47,825 nt of DNA. It comes from Candidatus Saccharimonadales bacterium (lineage in GTDB: Bacteria > Patescibacteriota > Saccharimonadia > UBA4664 > DATIHN01). Positions 6,158 through 15,270 of this stretch are shown here, piece by piece. The DNA lies in contig DATIHN010000018.1 in NCBI GenBank assembly GCA_035480635.1, forward strand, positions 1 through 47,825, written 5' to 3'. How positions within the stretch are numbered: the first letter of the stretch is position 1; each line of letters opens with the position of its first letter. The translations under genes were made by a program, and so were the position numbers. The notes beneath the pieces are model-generated. The model saw only the letters and a program-made list of their open reading frames with translations, was not told where the DNA came from and ran no database searches.

Positions 6158-8035
6158 CTAATTCAGTTCTTTGACCACCGGGAAGTCGAGGCTGGATTTG
6201 TAGTGAGTCTGGATGGTATCGGTTTTGATAACATTGCCAGCTAAGTCTAAAATATCGCGGTAAAAAACCGTGGTCGAGGGCACGGTCGGGTTCCAGCCCG
6301 CCCCCCCCGCCGGATCGATAAAGTAGGGTCCGCGGATGCGGCCAGTTTTGACTTTGGTGCCGTAAAAATCAAACTTTAGGGTAGTGCCCGATAGGACAGT
6401 TTGAATCAGGATGTAATGCCCGGTATCGTTTTTGAATTTCAAATCGATGGAAGCGTTAAAGACGGTAGCATCAACGCCCGGCACGCCATAAGGCGCCGTA
6501 TAATAACCGACGGCAAAGGAGTGGTTGTGGCGCTCGACAATCGGTAGCCCCGAAAACAAAGCCGCGCGATAAGCCGTTGATGAAACCTGGCACATGCCGC
6601 CTCCATATTGAAACTCTTCATGGTCGCCCAGAATGACCAAAGCCGGGGCGTAACCAGTAGCTGGGCCAACATCGCCCAAGTTTGATTCGAACGAAAAGAC
6701 CTCATCGGGTTTGACCAGGACACCATTAAATTTAGCGGCCCCGACCCGGATATTTTGCATCCGAGCCGCTGGTGAGCCGGGGAAATAAGTTACGCCCTCG
6801 CCGATCAGTTCGTTGATACCCAGGTCATTCAAGTTGGCTTCGGTCACGGCCGGATCCATGGTTTTAACAGCCACCACAATGTTTCGATCGCTCGGTAATT
6901 TGACGAGCGCGGCTTTGATGGCGCTGGCCGTCCCGACCTGGTCCATATGGTAGCCGACGATGCTGGGTTGAAAGACAGTGGCGTGGCCATCTTGGATGGT
7001 TAGAGCGGCGTTTTGACCGGTTTTGTCGGTGGTTTTAGCTAGCCCAGCGACATAGGCAGCGATGGCTGCATCGCTAACACTTAGCGTCACTGGTACCGGC
7101 GGGGCGTAGTTAGCCACCTGATCGATCGTCAAATTTGGGGCTAACAACGATGGAGTCGGTCGATCAACACTAATCCATTTGATGATATCGGATAGCTGAA
7201 CCAAGGTAGTTTTGTTCAAAATCGCGAGCGTGATAGGGCCCTGCAAATAAACGTCGGCCTGCGATTTGGCCGATTCCAAGTCGCCTGTCTCAATATTTGG
7301 GCTTTGTTGGTAGATCGGTGCTGTAATGGCCTCTGCGCTGCTGGCGGCGATACGTTGTTCTAATGATCTAACGAGCAAACCAATATCCAGGCGTTGGCCA
7401 GCTTGGCCCGGGTTAACAGTAGCCCGCCCAGTATCGGAAAAGTTCAGAGTGGCATTTACGACTGGAGTATCGGTTTTCTCGACGATTTCGGCAACATAGG
7501 GCGCTAGTTTAGCATCGTCATAACTGTAATGCACCAATTTGGTGGGCCGGTCAGTAATGGCCCTGGCAACCTGACGCAGATGGTCGCCCAAGCTGCCCTC
7601 TCGGCCATGAGCGTAAGCTTCAGCCACAGCCGCATCGCTATCGTAGCTAATCCCGATTTGGGAAATGTCGACCGAAAGGGTCGTATTGCCATAGCTAATC
7701 GGCACCTGCTCATCTTGGTAAGTTTGGCTAGCCCGATCAAGCGCGGTTTTGGCTTGAGCCTTCGTCAGGCCACCCACGGACGTGCCATTAACGCTAACGC
7801 CAGGGTAGATTTTGCTGGCGTAGGCCACTTTGAAGCCAACCAAACTGGCGATGGCTATGATGCCGCCGACGCTAACTGCAATCAGCCAGTGGTGAGTCCG
7901 CTTCGGTCCCAAATCCGCAAAAGCGTCATCGCTATCGCTGCCGGAATCAGCGTCGAGGGTTTCGGCGTCTGCAATTGGGGCGATCGGCTGCTCAGAGGTC
8001 TTTGAATCGTCCTTGGATTTTTTTGCTCTGGCCAT
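6158..8035 (-). CDS. VanW-family wall-associated membrane protein
   Basis: About 625 aa. A cytoplasmic acidic N-terminus (1-48) is followed by one membrane segment (about 50-70) and two peptidoglycan-binding-4-like repeats (about 80-390). The VanW domain follows (about 395-580) with VRVGAAKFNG-like, VKPDEVFSFESNLG and the Cys-containing GGGMCQVSSTAYRAAL. VanW proteins are common in Gram-positive and CPR envelopes; the reaction is not settled. The start at 8035 is chosen because a TATAAT box lies 8 nt upstream; TTG at 8041 is less likely. A run of eight G (8 C on plus, 6301-6308) lies in the 3' part. Confidence 0.9.
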   Translation of the reverse strand: MARAKKSKDDSKTSEQPIAPIADAETLDADSGSDSDDAFADLGPKRTHHWLIAVSVGGIIAIASLVGFKVAYASKIYPGVSVNGTSVGGLTKAQAKTALDRASQTYQDEQVPISYGNTTLSVDISQIGISYDSDAAVAEAYAHGREGSLGDHLRQVARAITDRPTKLVHYSYDDAKLAPYVAEIVEKTDTPVVNATLNFSDTGRATVNPGQAGQRLDIGLLVRSLEQRIAASSAEAITAPIYQQSPNIETGDLESAKSQADVYLQGPITLAILNKTTLVQLSDIIKWISVDRPTPSLLAPNLTIDQVANYAPPVPVTLSVSDAAIAAYVAGLAKTTDKTGQNAALTIQDGHATVFQPSIVGYHMDQVGTASAIKAALVKLPSDRNIVVAVKTMDPAVTEANLNDLGINELIGEGVTYFPGSPAARMQNIRVGAAKFNGVLVKPDEVFSFESNLGDVGPATGYAPALVILGDHEEFQYGGGMCQVSSTAYRAALFSGLPIVERHNHSFAVGYYTAPYGVPGVDATVFNASIDLKFKNDTGHYILIQTVLSGTTLKFDFYGTKVKTGRIRGPYFIDPAGGAGWNPTVPSTTVFYRDILDLAGNVIKTDTIQTHYKSSLDFPVVKELN

Positions 8036-8043
8036 TACCAAAT

Positions 8044-8049
8044 ATTATA
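8044..8049 (-). promoter_or_regulatory. -10 box of the VanW gene, leaderless arrangement
   Basis: TATAAT on the minus strand ends 8 nt before the ATG at 8035. There is no SD between them and no clear -35 box. Confidence 0.55.
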
Positions 8050-8184
8050 CTTGAACGTCACCGGCTTTGGGCCCAAGTCAGCCAAATCGACCGAGGAGGC
8101 TTTATTTCATCAGATAAACCTGAGAAAATTGCCTAGTACTAATGAGCCAGCTCAACAAAATTACGTGAAAGGGTTATTTAAGTA

Positions 8185-8889
8185 GTGAGTTTGCGTGTTG
8201 CATTCGTAATACCGGCCTACAACGAGGATAAAGTGATTGGCGATGTGGTAAAGGGTTTAGCTGAAGCCTTGGCTGAGCAAACCTATGAGTCTAGCATTGT
8301 GGTGGTAGACGACGGGTCTAAAGACGCTACTGCCAAAGTGGCCGAACAGGCTGGCGCTATTGTAATTAGGCATATTCTGAACACCGGATCTGGGGGAGCT
8401 ACCGCTACCGGCTTAAGTTACGCCCAGCAACAAGGTTTCGATATCGCCACCACTTTGGACGCCGATGGCCAGCATATCCCAAAAGACGTCTTGCGCGGGG
8501 TTGAATTGATCCAACAAAACCAGGCCGATCTACTGATTGGTAGCCGACTAATTGATGCCTCTGGCATGTCTAATGTGAAGGTTTTGGGTAATAGAGGCCT
8601 AAGCGCTCTCACCTTAGTATTGTTCGGTGTCAAGGTGACCGATTCGCAGTCCGGTCTGCGGGTATTTTCTAATCGTGCCCTTAATGAGCTGCGTTGGCGC
8701 ACCAGCGGTTTTGAATTTTGCTCAGAGATGCTCTGGAGAGCCAAGCAGTCGGGTCTTGTGATCGAAGAGTACCCGATTAAGGCTATTTATACTGAATACT
8801 CGCTCTCAAAAGGTCAAAGTAATTGGAATTCATTACACATTGTGAAGTCGCTTGTGCAGCGTCGGATTTTGGAGTTACTCGGTGAGTAG
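8185..8889 (+). CDS. Family 2 glycosyltransferase (polyprenyl-phosphate hexose synthase-like)
   Basis: 234 aa, GTG start. The GT-A fold begins FVIPAYNEDKVIGDV, with the nucleotide-binding VVVDDGSKD and the metal-binding TLDADGQHIP, as in DPM1 and related enzymes that load a hexose onto undecaprenyl phosphate. There is no C-terminal membrane domain. It is followed with an 8-base overlap by a DUF2304 membrane protein, a frequent partner. It may make the lipid-linked sugar donor for the polysaccharide region or for the GT-C-like protein at 15271-17256. Substrate unknown. Confidence 0.88.
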   Translation: MSLRVAFVIPAYNEDKVIGDVVKGLAEALAEQTYESSIVVVDDGSKDATAKVAEQAGAIVIRHILNTGSGGATATGLSYAQQQGFDIATTLDADGQHIPKDVLRGVELIQQNQADLLIGSRLIDASGMSNVKVLGNRGLSALTLVLFGVKVTDSQSGLRVFSNRALNELRWRTSGFEFCSEMLWRAKQSGLVIEEYPIKAIYTEYSLSKGQSNWNSLHIVKSLVQRRILELLGE

Positions 8890-9256
8890 ATACCTTATCC
8901 TGATCATTCTAAACACGCCGTTGATTGTGGCTGCAATATTAAAAGCCATCATGCAATACAAATTGGGGCGCATCACCCGCCGAGGCTGCATTGTCCGAGT
9001 GGGGCTATGGGCCACAATACTCTTAGGCCTCATCTTTGCCGCGCCAATTTATGCCTTCCTCTTTTCCAATAATTTAACTCAGACTGAGCCCTTGAGCCTA
9101 TTTGACGTTATCCAAATCACGGGCATTATCGCGACGCTGTTTATAGCAACCCAGGCCTATAGTAAAGCCGATGCACTTGAGCACCGAGTGCAGGACTTAC
9201 ATCAAGAACTGTCTATTCGATTAACGAATAGCAGTACTAAAGACGGTCAGAAATAA
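8882..9256 (+). CDS. DUF2304-like small membrane protein
   Basis: 124 aa from a GTG at 8882 that overlaps the stop of the glycosyltransferase before it. Three hydrophobic segments (about 5-22, 41-60, 80-98) and a terminal charged helix (ALEHRVQDLHQEL) match the DUF2304 shape and position next to a GT2 gene. The longer frame from 8852 lies inside the upstream gene and is unlikely. Function unknown; likely partner or membrane anchor of the transferase. Confidence 0.75.
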   Translation: MSRYLILIILNTPLIVAAILKAIMQYKLGRITRRGCIVRVGLWATILLGLIFAAPIYAFLFSNNLTQTEPLSLFDVIQITGIIATLFIATQAYSKADALEHRVQDLHQELSIRLTNSSTKDGQK

Positions 9257-9320
9257 GTTTCGTCTTTAAGAATAGGGTAAATCTGGTACTCTAATGGATG
9301 TGGATGTGAAAGAAAGCTCA

Positions 9321-10349
9321 ATGTTTAAAAACAAGACCCTGCTAATTACCGGGGGAACCGGATCGTTCGGGAATGCCACTGTCAGGCGATTCTTGAAAAC
9401 CGACATCAAAGAGATCCGCATCTTCTCACGAGACGAGAAGAAGCAAGATGATATGCGTAAAGAACTCAAGAATGACAAGCTCAAGTTCTACATTGGCGAT
9501 GTTCGAAATCTTGAGAGCATTCGAGATGCCGTTAGGGGCGTTGATTATATATTTCACGCAGCAGCTTTAAAGCAGGTGCCTTCTTGTGAGTTTTTTCCCA
9601 TGGAGGCGGTTCGTACCAACGTCATTGGCACCGATAACATGTTAACCGCGGCCATCGAGGAAGGTGTTAAGAAAGTGATCTGCCTTTCAACCGACAAGGC
9701 CGCTTATCCCATTAATGCCATGGGAACATCGAAAGCTATGATGGAGAAAGTGATTATTGCCAAATCTCGCAACATTGACTCTGCCAAAACCATTATCTGC
9801 TGCACTCGCTATGGTAATGTCATGGGATCGAGAGGCTCCGTGATCCCCTTGTTTGTTGATCAGATAAAGAGTGGGCAAAAGATCACAATTACCGACCCCG
9901 ACATGACCCGCTTCCTCATGGATCTGGACGAGGCGGTTGATCTGGTGTTGTTTGCCTTCCAGAATGCCAAACAGGGTGATTTGTTTGTCCAAAAATCTCC
10001 TGCCAGTACAATCGAATACCTTGCGCAAGCTCTGATTGAACTTTTCGGCACCAACGTCGAGGTATCAATTATCGGTACTCGACACGGCGAAAAGGCCCAC
10101 GAGACATTGTTAACTCGCGAAGAAAAAGCCAAGAGCATTGACCTGGGGCTGTATTTTAAAGTGCCGGCCGACACCAGGGACCTCAATTATGAGAAATATT
10201 TTGTGAAAGGTGAGCCAATGTCCATCACTATTGAAGAATACACCTCGTTTAACACTACCAGGCTGACAGTAAAAGAGGTCAAGAAAAAGCTCCGCGCAAC
10301 AGACTATATCAAGAACGAGATCGAGGGCCGCAAAGGAGTCACGCTATAA
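9321..10349 (+). CDS. capE: UDP-GlcNAc 4,6-dehydratase (5-inverting), CapE-like
   Basis: 342 aa from MFKNK. The extended SDR fold has the NAD(P) motif GGTGSFG, then IRIFSRDEKKQDD, HAAALKQVPSCEFFP and LSTDKAAYPINAMG, all very close to Staphylococcus CapE and Pseudomonas WbjB, which convert UDP-GlcNAc to a 4-keto-6-deoxy-L-sugar. The active-site motif is MGTSKAMMEK, with Met in place of the SDR Tyr as in CapE. I prefer the ATG at 9321, matching the family N-terminus, over 9294. First of a run with the RmlD-like reductase and a GT4. Confidence 0.92.
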   Translation: MFKNKTLLITGGTGSFGNATVRRFLKTDIKEIRIFSRDEKKQDDMRKELKNDKLKFYIGDVRNLESIRDAVRGVDYIFHAAALKQVPSCEFFPMEAVRTNVIGTDNMLTAAIEEGVKKVICLSTDKAAYPINAMGTSKAMMEKVIIAKSRNIDSAKTIICCTRYGNVMGSRGSVIPLFVDQIKSGQKITITDPDMTRFLMDLDEAVDLVLFAFQNAKQGDLFVQKSPASTIEYLAQALIELFGTNVEVSIIGTRHGEKAHETLLTREEKAKSIDLGLYFKVPADTRDLNYEKYFVKGEPMSITIEEYTSFNTTRLTVKEVKKKLRATDYIKNEIEGRKGVTL

Positions 10350-11203
10350 AAATCTTGGTACTTGGTGCCAGCGGTATGGCTGGGCATGTGGTGGCAATAT
10401 ACTTGCGCGAAAACGGCTATGCTGTTGACACCCTCTCCAGCAAACATCCTCTAGATAAGAACACACACTTAATTGATGTCACCGATTCCGCAAACTTCAG
10501 GGAGTTTTTGGATAGCCATTTATACGATGTGGTGGTCAATTGCATTGGGCTTTTGGTTAAGGAAAGTGAGCAACGCAAGGACTTGGCAGCTTACCTTAAT
10601 GCATACCTGCCCCACTTCCTAGAAAACTACTACAAAGAATCAAAGACAAGGGTAATACACCTCAGCACCGATTGTGTATTTTCCAGCAATAACTCCCCTC
10701 ACAAGGAAAACTCTGCGTATGATGCTGAGGGTTTTTACGATCGCTCGAAGGCGCTCGGTGAGATAATTAATGCGAAGGATTTAACCTTTCGCATGTCTAT
10801 AATCGGCCCTGATATGAGAGCCGATGGTTCTGGGCTCTTCAACTGGTTTTATCAGCAAAAAGGTGAAGTCACAGGCTACGATAAAGTCTTTTGGAGTGGC
10901 ATAACAACTACTGAGCTAGCCAGAGGTATTAGGGAAGCAATTGAACAAAATATAGGTGGTGTTTACCATCTCGTCCCCAAAAAGAACATCTCAAAGTATA
11001 ATCTTCTACAACTCTTCCAGGAGATCTTTGATCTTAAGTTCGTAAATGTTAAGCCCAAGAGTGATATCGCACAAGACAGAACATTGATAAATACCAGACG
11101 CGACTTCGACTTCGCTGTACCTGATTATCGGAAAATGGTGACAGAAATGAAGGATTGGATAACTCATCATCCTCAACTGTACAAACATTATGAAAGCCGG
11201 TGA
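10346..11203 (+). CDS. RmlD-like nucleotide-sugar 4-keto reductase
   Basis: About 285 aa SDR, Rossmann motif LGASGMAGH, then STDCVFSS and a YDRSKALGE active-site Tyr-Lys pair, as in RmlD and WbvR. It lacks the C-terminal cupin domain of CapF. It would reduce the 4-keto product of the CapE-like enzyme. The expected N-terminus is KILVLGASG, whose codon just before reads ATA at 10346, overlapping the TAA of the dehydratase; AAAGGAG lies 7 nt before it. The TTG at 10355 is the conventional alternative, but its spacing from the SD is 16 nt. Start therefore unusual. Confidence 0.85.
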   Translation: MKILVLGASGMAGHVVAIYLRENGYAVDTLSSKHPLDKNTHLIDVTDSANFREFLDSHLYDVVVNCIGLLVKESEQRKDLAAYLNAYLPHFLENYYKESKTRVIHLSTDCVFSSNNSPHKENSAYDAEGFYDRSKALGEIINAKDLTFRMSIIGPDMRADGSGLFNWFYQQKGEVTGYDKVFWSGITTTELARGIREAIEQNIGGVYHLVPKKNISKYNLLQLFQEIFDLKFVNVKPKSDIAQDRTLINTRRDFDFAVPDYRKMVTEMKDWITHHPQLYKHYESR

Positions 11204-12431
11204 ATCAAAGCGAAAGAGAGTATTAGTAGTTTGCCAACACTTCTGGCCAGAATCCTTTCGGATCAACGATATTTGTGACTATTTGGTCGAAAAAGACTGT
11301 GATGTGGAAGTACTCTGTGGTATTCCTAACTATCCGTCAGGCCAATTTTTTGATAGTTATTCAATCTTTAAAAATCGCCGCCAGGTGCATAACAGAGTAA
11401 AGATCAGGCGGGCTTTCGAAATCCCCCGAGGAAGTAATACAAATTTTCGGATTTTTCTAAATTATATCTCATTCCCGTTGGCCAGTCTTTTTCATGTACC
11501 TAGATTATTAACTAAGAAGTATGACAAAATTTTTGTTTTTACCTACTCACCAATAATGATGTCCATTGCAGGAATAATCGTTGGCAAGATTAAAAAAATC
11601 GAGATTACTATGTATGTGCTCGATTTGTGGCCCGAGAATCTCTTTTCAGTTTTGAAGATTGAGAATCGATTTCTGCGGTATCTGGCCACTAAAGTTTCAC
11701 ACTGGCACTACCGCCAAGCCGACAAATTGCTGGTACTATCTGATGCAATGGGTGCTCGGGTGGCCGAGATTACCAAACTTTCCAAAGAAAAAATCGCTTT
11801 AATCCCCCAGGCCTGTGAGAAGATTTATGAAACGGAGATTCACGACCGAGCCTTAGCTGCCAGATATAGTAATGGCTTCAATATTTTGTTCGCGGGCAAC
11901 ATTAGTCCGGCTCAGTCGTTCGAAACCGTAATAGCGGCTGCCAAACAATTAAAATCCGCGGGGATCTCAGATATCAACTGGATAATTGTCGGCGACGGTA
12001 TGTCGCGAAAATGGTTAGAGAAGAAGGTTGCTGAGGCCGGACTGGAAAGTAGTTTCTTTTTTGAGGGGTATAAACCGATTACCGATATCCCACGTTATAC
12101 CGGCATCGCAGATGTGTTGCTTGGTTGTTTAGTAAAGAGCCAGTTGCTAGAAGCCACCATCCCGGCCAAAGTCACATCATACTTGGCCGCCGGTAAGCCG
12201 ATGGTACTGGCCATGGACGGTGAGGCTCAAAATCTAGTAAATAATCTGGCCAAATGCGGATATGCAGGCCCGACCGAAGATCCTGAGGCTCTGGCTGCTA
12301 ATATAAAGAAAATCTACGCCCTCTCTCCAGCCGAGCGCGAAAAAATGGGTGAGCGGGGGCGTAATTACCACTTCCAACACCTGGAAAGAAATTTAGTCCT
12401 CGGAAAATTATACGAGTTTATATTTAGCTAA
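11190..12431 (+). CDS. Family 4 glycosyltransferase, WbuB-like
   Basis: 413 aa. The GT-B fold begins VLVVCQHFWPESFRINDI, with EVLCGIPNYPSG, MYVLDLWPENL, the donor-site FAGNISPAQS and the C-terminal PAKVTSYLAAGKP region, a layout seen in WbuB-type transferases of 6-deoxy-HexNAc such as L-FucNAc. Start overlaps the reductase by 14 bases. Adjacent enzymes supply such a sugar, so it probably transfers the product onto a lipid-linked glycan. Ends facing the WecB-like gene. Confidence 0.88.
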   Translation: MKAGESKRKRVLVVCQHFWPESFRINDICDYLVEKDCDVEVLCGIPNYPSGQFFDSYSIFKNRRQVHNRVKIRRAFEIPRGSNTNFRIFLNYISFPLASLFHVPRLLTKKYDKIFVFTYSPIMMSIAGIIVGKIKKIEITMYVLDLWPENLFSVLKIENRFLRYLATKVSHWHYRQADKLLVLSDAMGARVAEITKLSKEKIALIPQACEKIYETEIHDRALAARYSNGFNILFAGNISPAQSFETVIAAAKQLKSAGISDINWIIVGDGMSRKWLEKKVAEAGLESSFFFEGYKPITDIPRYTGIADVLLGCLVKSQLLEATIPAKVTSYLAAGKPMVLAMDGEAQNLVNNLAKCGYAGPTEDPEALAANIKKIYALSPAEREKMGERGRNYHFQHLERNLVLGKLYEFIFS

Positions 12432-12448
12432 CGATTACTGAGATAGTC

Positions 12449-13531
12449 TTAAAACCAATTGGTGATCTGGCTGCGAATACAGTTTACAACTACATTTGAT
12501 GCTTCGAAGCCTTCATTAAGATCATACCTGGCTGCGTAAGGCTCCCTTACTATCGTCTCGACTGAGTCGGCAATGTTATTCGGGTCCATGCCGGCAACAA
12601 TGTGTCCACCGCCCTCAACAGTTTCGGGACGCTCCGTGGTCATACGCAGCGATACTACGGGAACTCGGTAATACAACCCCTCCTCGGATGCAGTGCCTGA
12701 ATCCGAGAGCACACAAAATGCATCAATAAAGAGGCGGTTGAAGTCGTAGAATCCGAGTGGATCAATGATTTTAATACCTTTAGGGACCCCGATTGAGCTC
12801 ATTTTGCTCTTGGTTCGCGGATGCATGGGATACAGCACCAGTTTATCGAATCGTTTGGCTATATCCTCAAAAGCTTTAAACATGGCGGCAAGATATTCCG
12901 GATTATCAACATTCTCACTACGATGCGCAGTAACCAAAATATAACCATTTTTAGAGAGCCCCAGCTTTTTCATAATTGAGCTTTCATCTATCCTGGGCCG
13001 AAATTTCCGCATAGCTTCAAAGGTGGGGTTGCCGGTTAGAAAAATCTTGGCTGGGTGGATATTCTCCCTAATTAAGTTCTCGCGATGATAATTATTAAAT
13101 GGCAATAGAATATTGCTCATATGATCAATAAGCATCCGGTTGCGTTGCTCGGGCATCCGTCTATCCCACGCCCTTAGCCCAGCCTCCATGTGGAAAATCT
13201 TAATACCGCGTTGTGCCGCTGGTATGACTGATAGCCCGCTATATGTATCCCCGAGAATCAATAGAGCATCAGGCTGCTCTTTTCCAAATAGTTCATCGGA
13301 TTTTACGATCACATCAGCCGTCTCCTTGGCGGGGCTAGAGGTATCGATTTCTAGTTGATAGTCTGGTTGTCTAAGTTCTAGGTCATTGAAGAAGAAGTTC
13401 TTGAGTTCTGGGGTAAAGTTCTGTCCGGTATGGACCATAATGTGGTCAAAGTTCAGATCGTCTAATTTCTTTAGGGTCGACCACATCTTTATCATCTCAG
13501 GCCGGGTACCAAATATCGACATTACTTTCAT
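12449..13531 (-). CDS. UDP-HexNAc 2-epimerase, WecB/CapG/WbvD-like
   Basis: 360 aa. Motifs GTRPEMIKM, HTGQNFTPEL, LILGDTYS, MEAGLRAWDRRMPEQRNR and VTAHRSENVD belong to the non-hydrolysing UDP-GlcNAc 2-epimerase family. With the CapE-like dehydratase and the reductase on the facing strand it completes a three-enzyme route to UDP-L-FucNAc or UDP-L-QuiNAc. MPEQRNR resembles CapG-type rather than plain WecB (QPEEINR). It overlaps the preceding methyltransferase by ATGA. Confidence 0.9.
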   Translation of the reverse strand: MKVMSIFGTRPEMIKMWSTLKKLDDLNFDHIMVHTGQNFTPELKNFFFNDLELRQPDYQLEIDTSSPAKETADVIVKSDELFGKEQPDALLILGDTYSGLSVIPAAQRGIKIFHMEAGLRAWDRRMPEQRNRMLIDHMSNILLPFNNYHRENLIRENIHPAKIFLTGNPTFEAMRKFRPRIDESSIMKKLGLSKNGYILVTAHRSENVDNPEYLAAMFKAFEDIAKRFDKLVLYPMHPRTKSKMSSIGVPKGIKIIDPLGFYDFNRLFIDAFCVLSDSGTASEEGLYYRVPVVSLRMTTERPETVEGGGHIVAGMDPNNIADSVETIVREPYAARYDLNEGFEASNVVVNCIRSQITNWF

Positions 13532-14817
13532 GGTTGCTCCTCTGTTGGATAGATTTTTACTTCGGGCAGCGGTACAATCACCCGACCACCCCGTCCTATG
13601 TAATTATCTAGTTTTGCAATAATCTCTTTGTAAAAAGCCCAAGCAAATATCAAAATGTAGTTTGGGTGGTCGGCTGTAAGCACCTTATTAGCTTTTATCT
13701 CAATATGAGACCCGGGCGTATAGAGTCCCTGCTTGGCTGGCGCATCATCAATAATATAGTCAATATGGTCACCAGTAATGCCGCAGTATTGGATTATGGT
13801 ATTGGCACGACCTGAAGCCCCATATCCGACAATGCTTTTGCCTTCAGCCTTTAACTTCTCTAGAAGACTCATTAGTTGGTGCTTCTTGATTGCAACACTT
13901 TTCCCATAGCGGATGTAAGTTGAGGCCTTATCATAACCTAGTTCAAGCTCCTGATCACGTAGTTTTGTCACGCTCGAAGAAATGTTCTTGGTATGTTTAC
14001 TGCTTTTTTTAGCGGCGTAGTAGCGGATAGAGCCGCCATGGATAGAGATCGGTTTGATATCAAATATGACCATGCCATGACGGTTAAGGTGGTTTTGAAG
14101 CGCTATCAGTGAGTAGTAGTAGATATGCTCATGATAGATGAAATCGTATTGCATCTCTTCGATAATTTTACCCAAGTAATGGACCTCGAACACAAAGACT
14201 CCATCATCAGCCAGGAGATTATAAACCCCATCGGTGGCACCGTTAATATCACTTATGTGGGCAAAAACATTATTGGCCATAATGAGATTGGCCTTACCGT
14301 ATTTTTTTTTGATCGATTTTGACGTAGCGACGTTGAAAAAATCATTTATAACGATAAACTCATCACTATTGACCGACTTGGTGATGTTCGTGGCTGGGTC
14401 AACACCAATCACAGTGCCGATGCCTTCTTTCGCCAGAGGCCTTAGTAGTACCCCGTCGTTGCTACCAAACTCTACTGCTACAGCCCTGTGGGGGTCTTTC
14501 AGGAATCGATCGGTGACTTCGGCGGCATACTCCACAAAGTGATCGCGTAAGGTCTTGATAGCTGATGAGAAGTAGAAGTCATTGGCAAAGAGGACCTTCG
14601 GATCAATATGGTCTCTTACCTGGACTACGTAGCAGACCTCACAGAAAACGATCACCAGCGGGTATTTCTTTTCGTTGGGAATTTGCTCTTTAGTCAAGAA
14701 GGCGCCAGCAAGCGCCATGTCGCCAAAATCAATAACTTCTGATAATTTTGTGTTGCCACAAAAAACACAGGTTTTGGTTCGTGTTTTTTGGGCATTAATC
14801 ACTTTAGTTTTGGACAT
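13528..14817 (-). CDS. Zinc-finger SAM-dependent C-methyltransferase (NovU/TylC3-like)
   Basis: About 429 aa. An N-terminal four-Cys zinc site (CVFCGN ... CEVC, about 15-65), a class I methyltransferase core (about 80-230, EFGSNDGVLL) and a C-terminal Rossmann-like domain (about 320-420, IVGYGASGRAN) form the usual three-part sugar C-methyltransferase. Its substrate would be a 4-keto-deoxysugar nucleotide. The 14817 start follows a -10 box (TAGAAT) by 10 nt; 14829 is an upstream alternative. It is the first gene of a two-gene unit with the epimerase. Confidence 0.85.
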   Translation of the reverse strand: MSKTKVINAQKTRTKTCVFCGNTKLSEVIDFGDMALAGAFLTKEQIPNEKKYPLVIVFCEVCYVVQVRDHIDPKVLFANDFYFSSAIKTLRDHFVEYAAEVTDRFLKDPHRAVAVEFGSNDGVLLRPLAKEGIGTVIGVDPATNITKSVNSDEFIVINDFFNVATSKSIKKKYGKANLIMANNVFAHISDINGATDGVYNLLADDGVFVFEVHYLGKIIEEMQYDFIYHEHIYYYSLIALQNHLNRHGMVIFDIKPISIHGGSIRYYAAKKSSKHTKNISSSVTKLRDQELELGYDKASTYIRYGKSVAIKKHQLMSLLEKLKAEGKSIVGYGASGRANTIIQYCGITGDHIDYIIDDAPAKQGLYTPGSHIEIKANKVLTADHPNYILIFAWAFYKEIIAKLDNYIGRGGRVIVPLPEVKIYPTEEQP

Positions 14818-14827
14818 AACGGATCCC

Positions 14828-14855
14828 ATTCTACCGGAGAATTTATGAAATTCAA
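14828..14855 (-). promoter_or_regulatory. Promoter of the methyltransferase-epimerase unit
   Basis: Minus strand TTGAAT (14855-14850), 16-nt spacer, TAGAAT (14833-14828). It overlaps the start region of the diverging small transporter gene and leaves almost no leader before 14817. Confidence 0.5.
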
Positions 14856-15267
14856 AATACCTGTATCCGGTGAGCTTATTCCCTCGGATTTAAAAATTAG
14901 GTACAATGGACTGGTGCAGAAACCTCTGATCTTCGCCTACGTTATTACTACATCGCTCGGATTGATTATTTTGAAGTTGGGCACTCGGACTGGTTTGCCC
15001 GTCTCTTTTGTTGACAATAAGGTTAGCCTGAATTTAAATCTCATGACTATTACAGGTATCCTTTTTTACGGCATTAGTTTTATGACTTACATCTATTTAA
15101 TCTCCAAGTATGACCTTGGTTATATTATTCCGTTGGTCGCAGCTTTTGTTTACATTCTAATCTTTGTGGCTTCCTTCTTCATATTTAAAGAGGTCTTTAC
15201 CGCTACCAAAATTATCGGCATTGGCCTGATTATGGCCGGCTTAGTCTTTCTAAATTTTAAGAAGTAA
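14845..15267 (+). CDS. Small EamA/SMR-type four-helix membrane protein
   Basis: 140 aa from the ATG at 14845 (GGAGA upstream); the longer frame from 14788 would overlap the divergent gene. Four membrane segments (about 27-44, 66-85, 90-112, 117-137) match the EmrE/ArnE scale. It lies in the polysaccharide region directly before a large GT-C-like protein, so a lipid-linked sugar flippase (ArnE-like) is likelier than drug export. Inference. Confidence 0.75.
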   Translation: MKFKIPVSGELIPSDLKIRYNGLVQKPLIFAYVITTSLGLIILKLGTRTGLPVSFVDNKVSLNLNLMTITGILFYGISFMTYIYLISKYDLGYIIPLVAAFVYILIFVASFFIFKEVFTATKIIGIGLIMAGLVFLNFKK

Positions 15268-15270
15268 TTA

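Noticed and set aside
7529-8005. 158-aa plus-strand frame inside the VanW gene
   Set aside because: Shadow of a well-supported minus-strand gene; no SD, composition set by the opposite codons.
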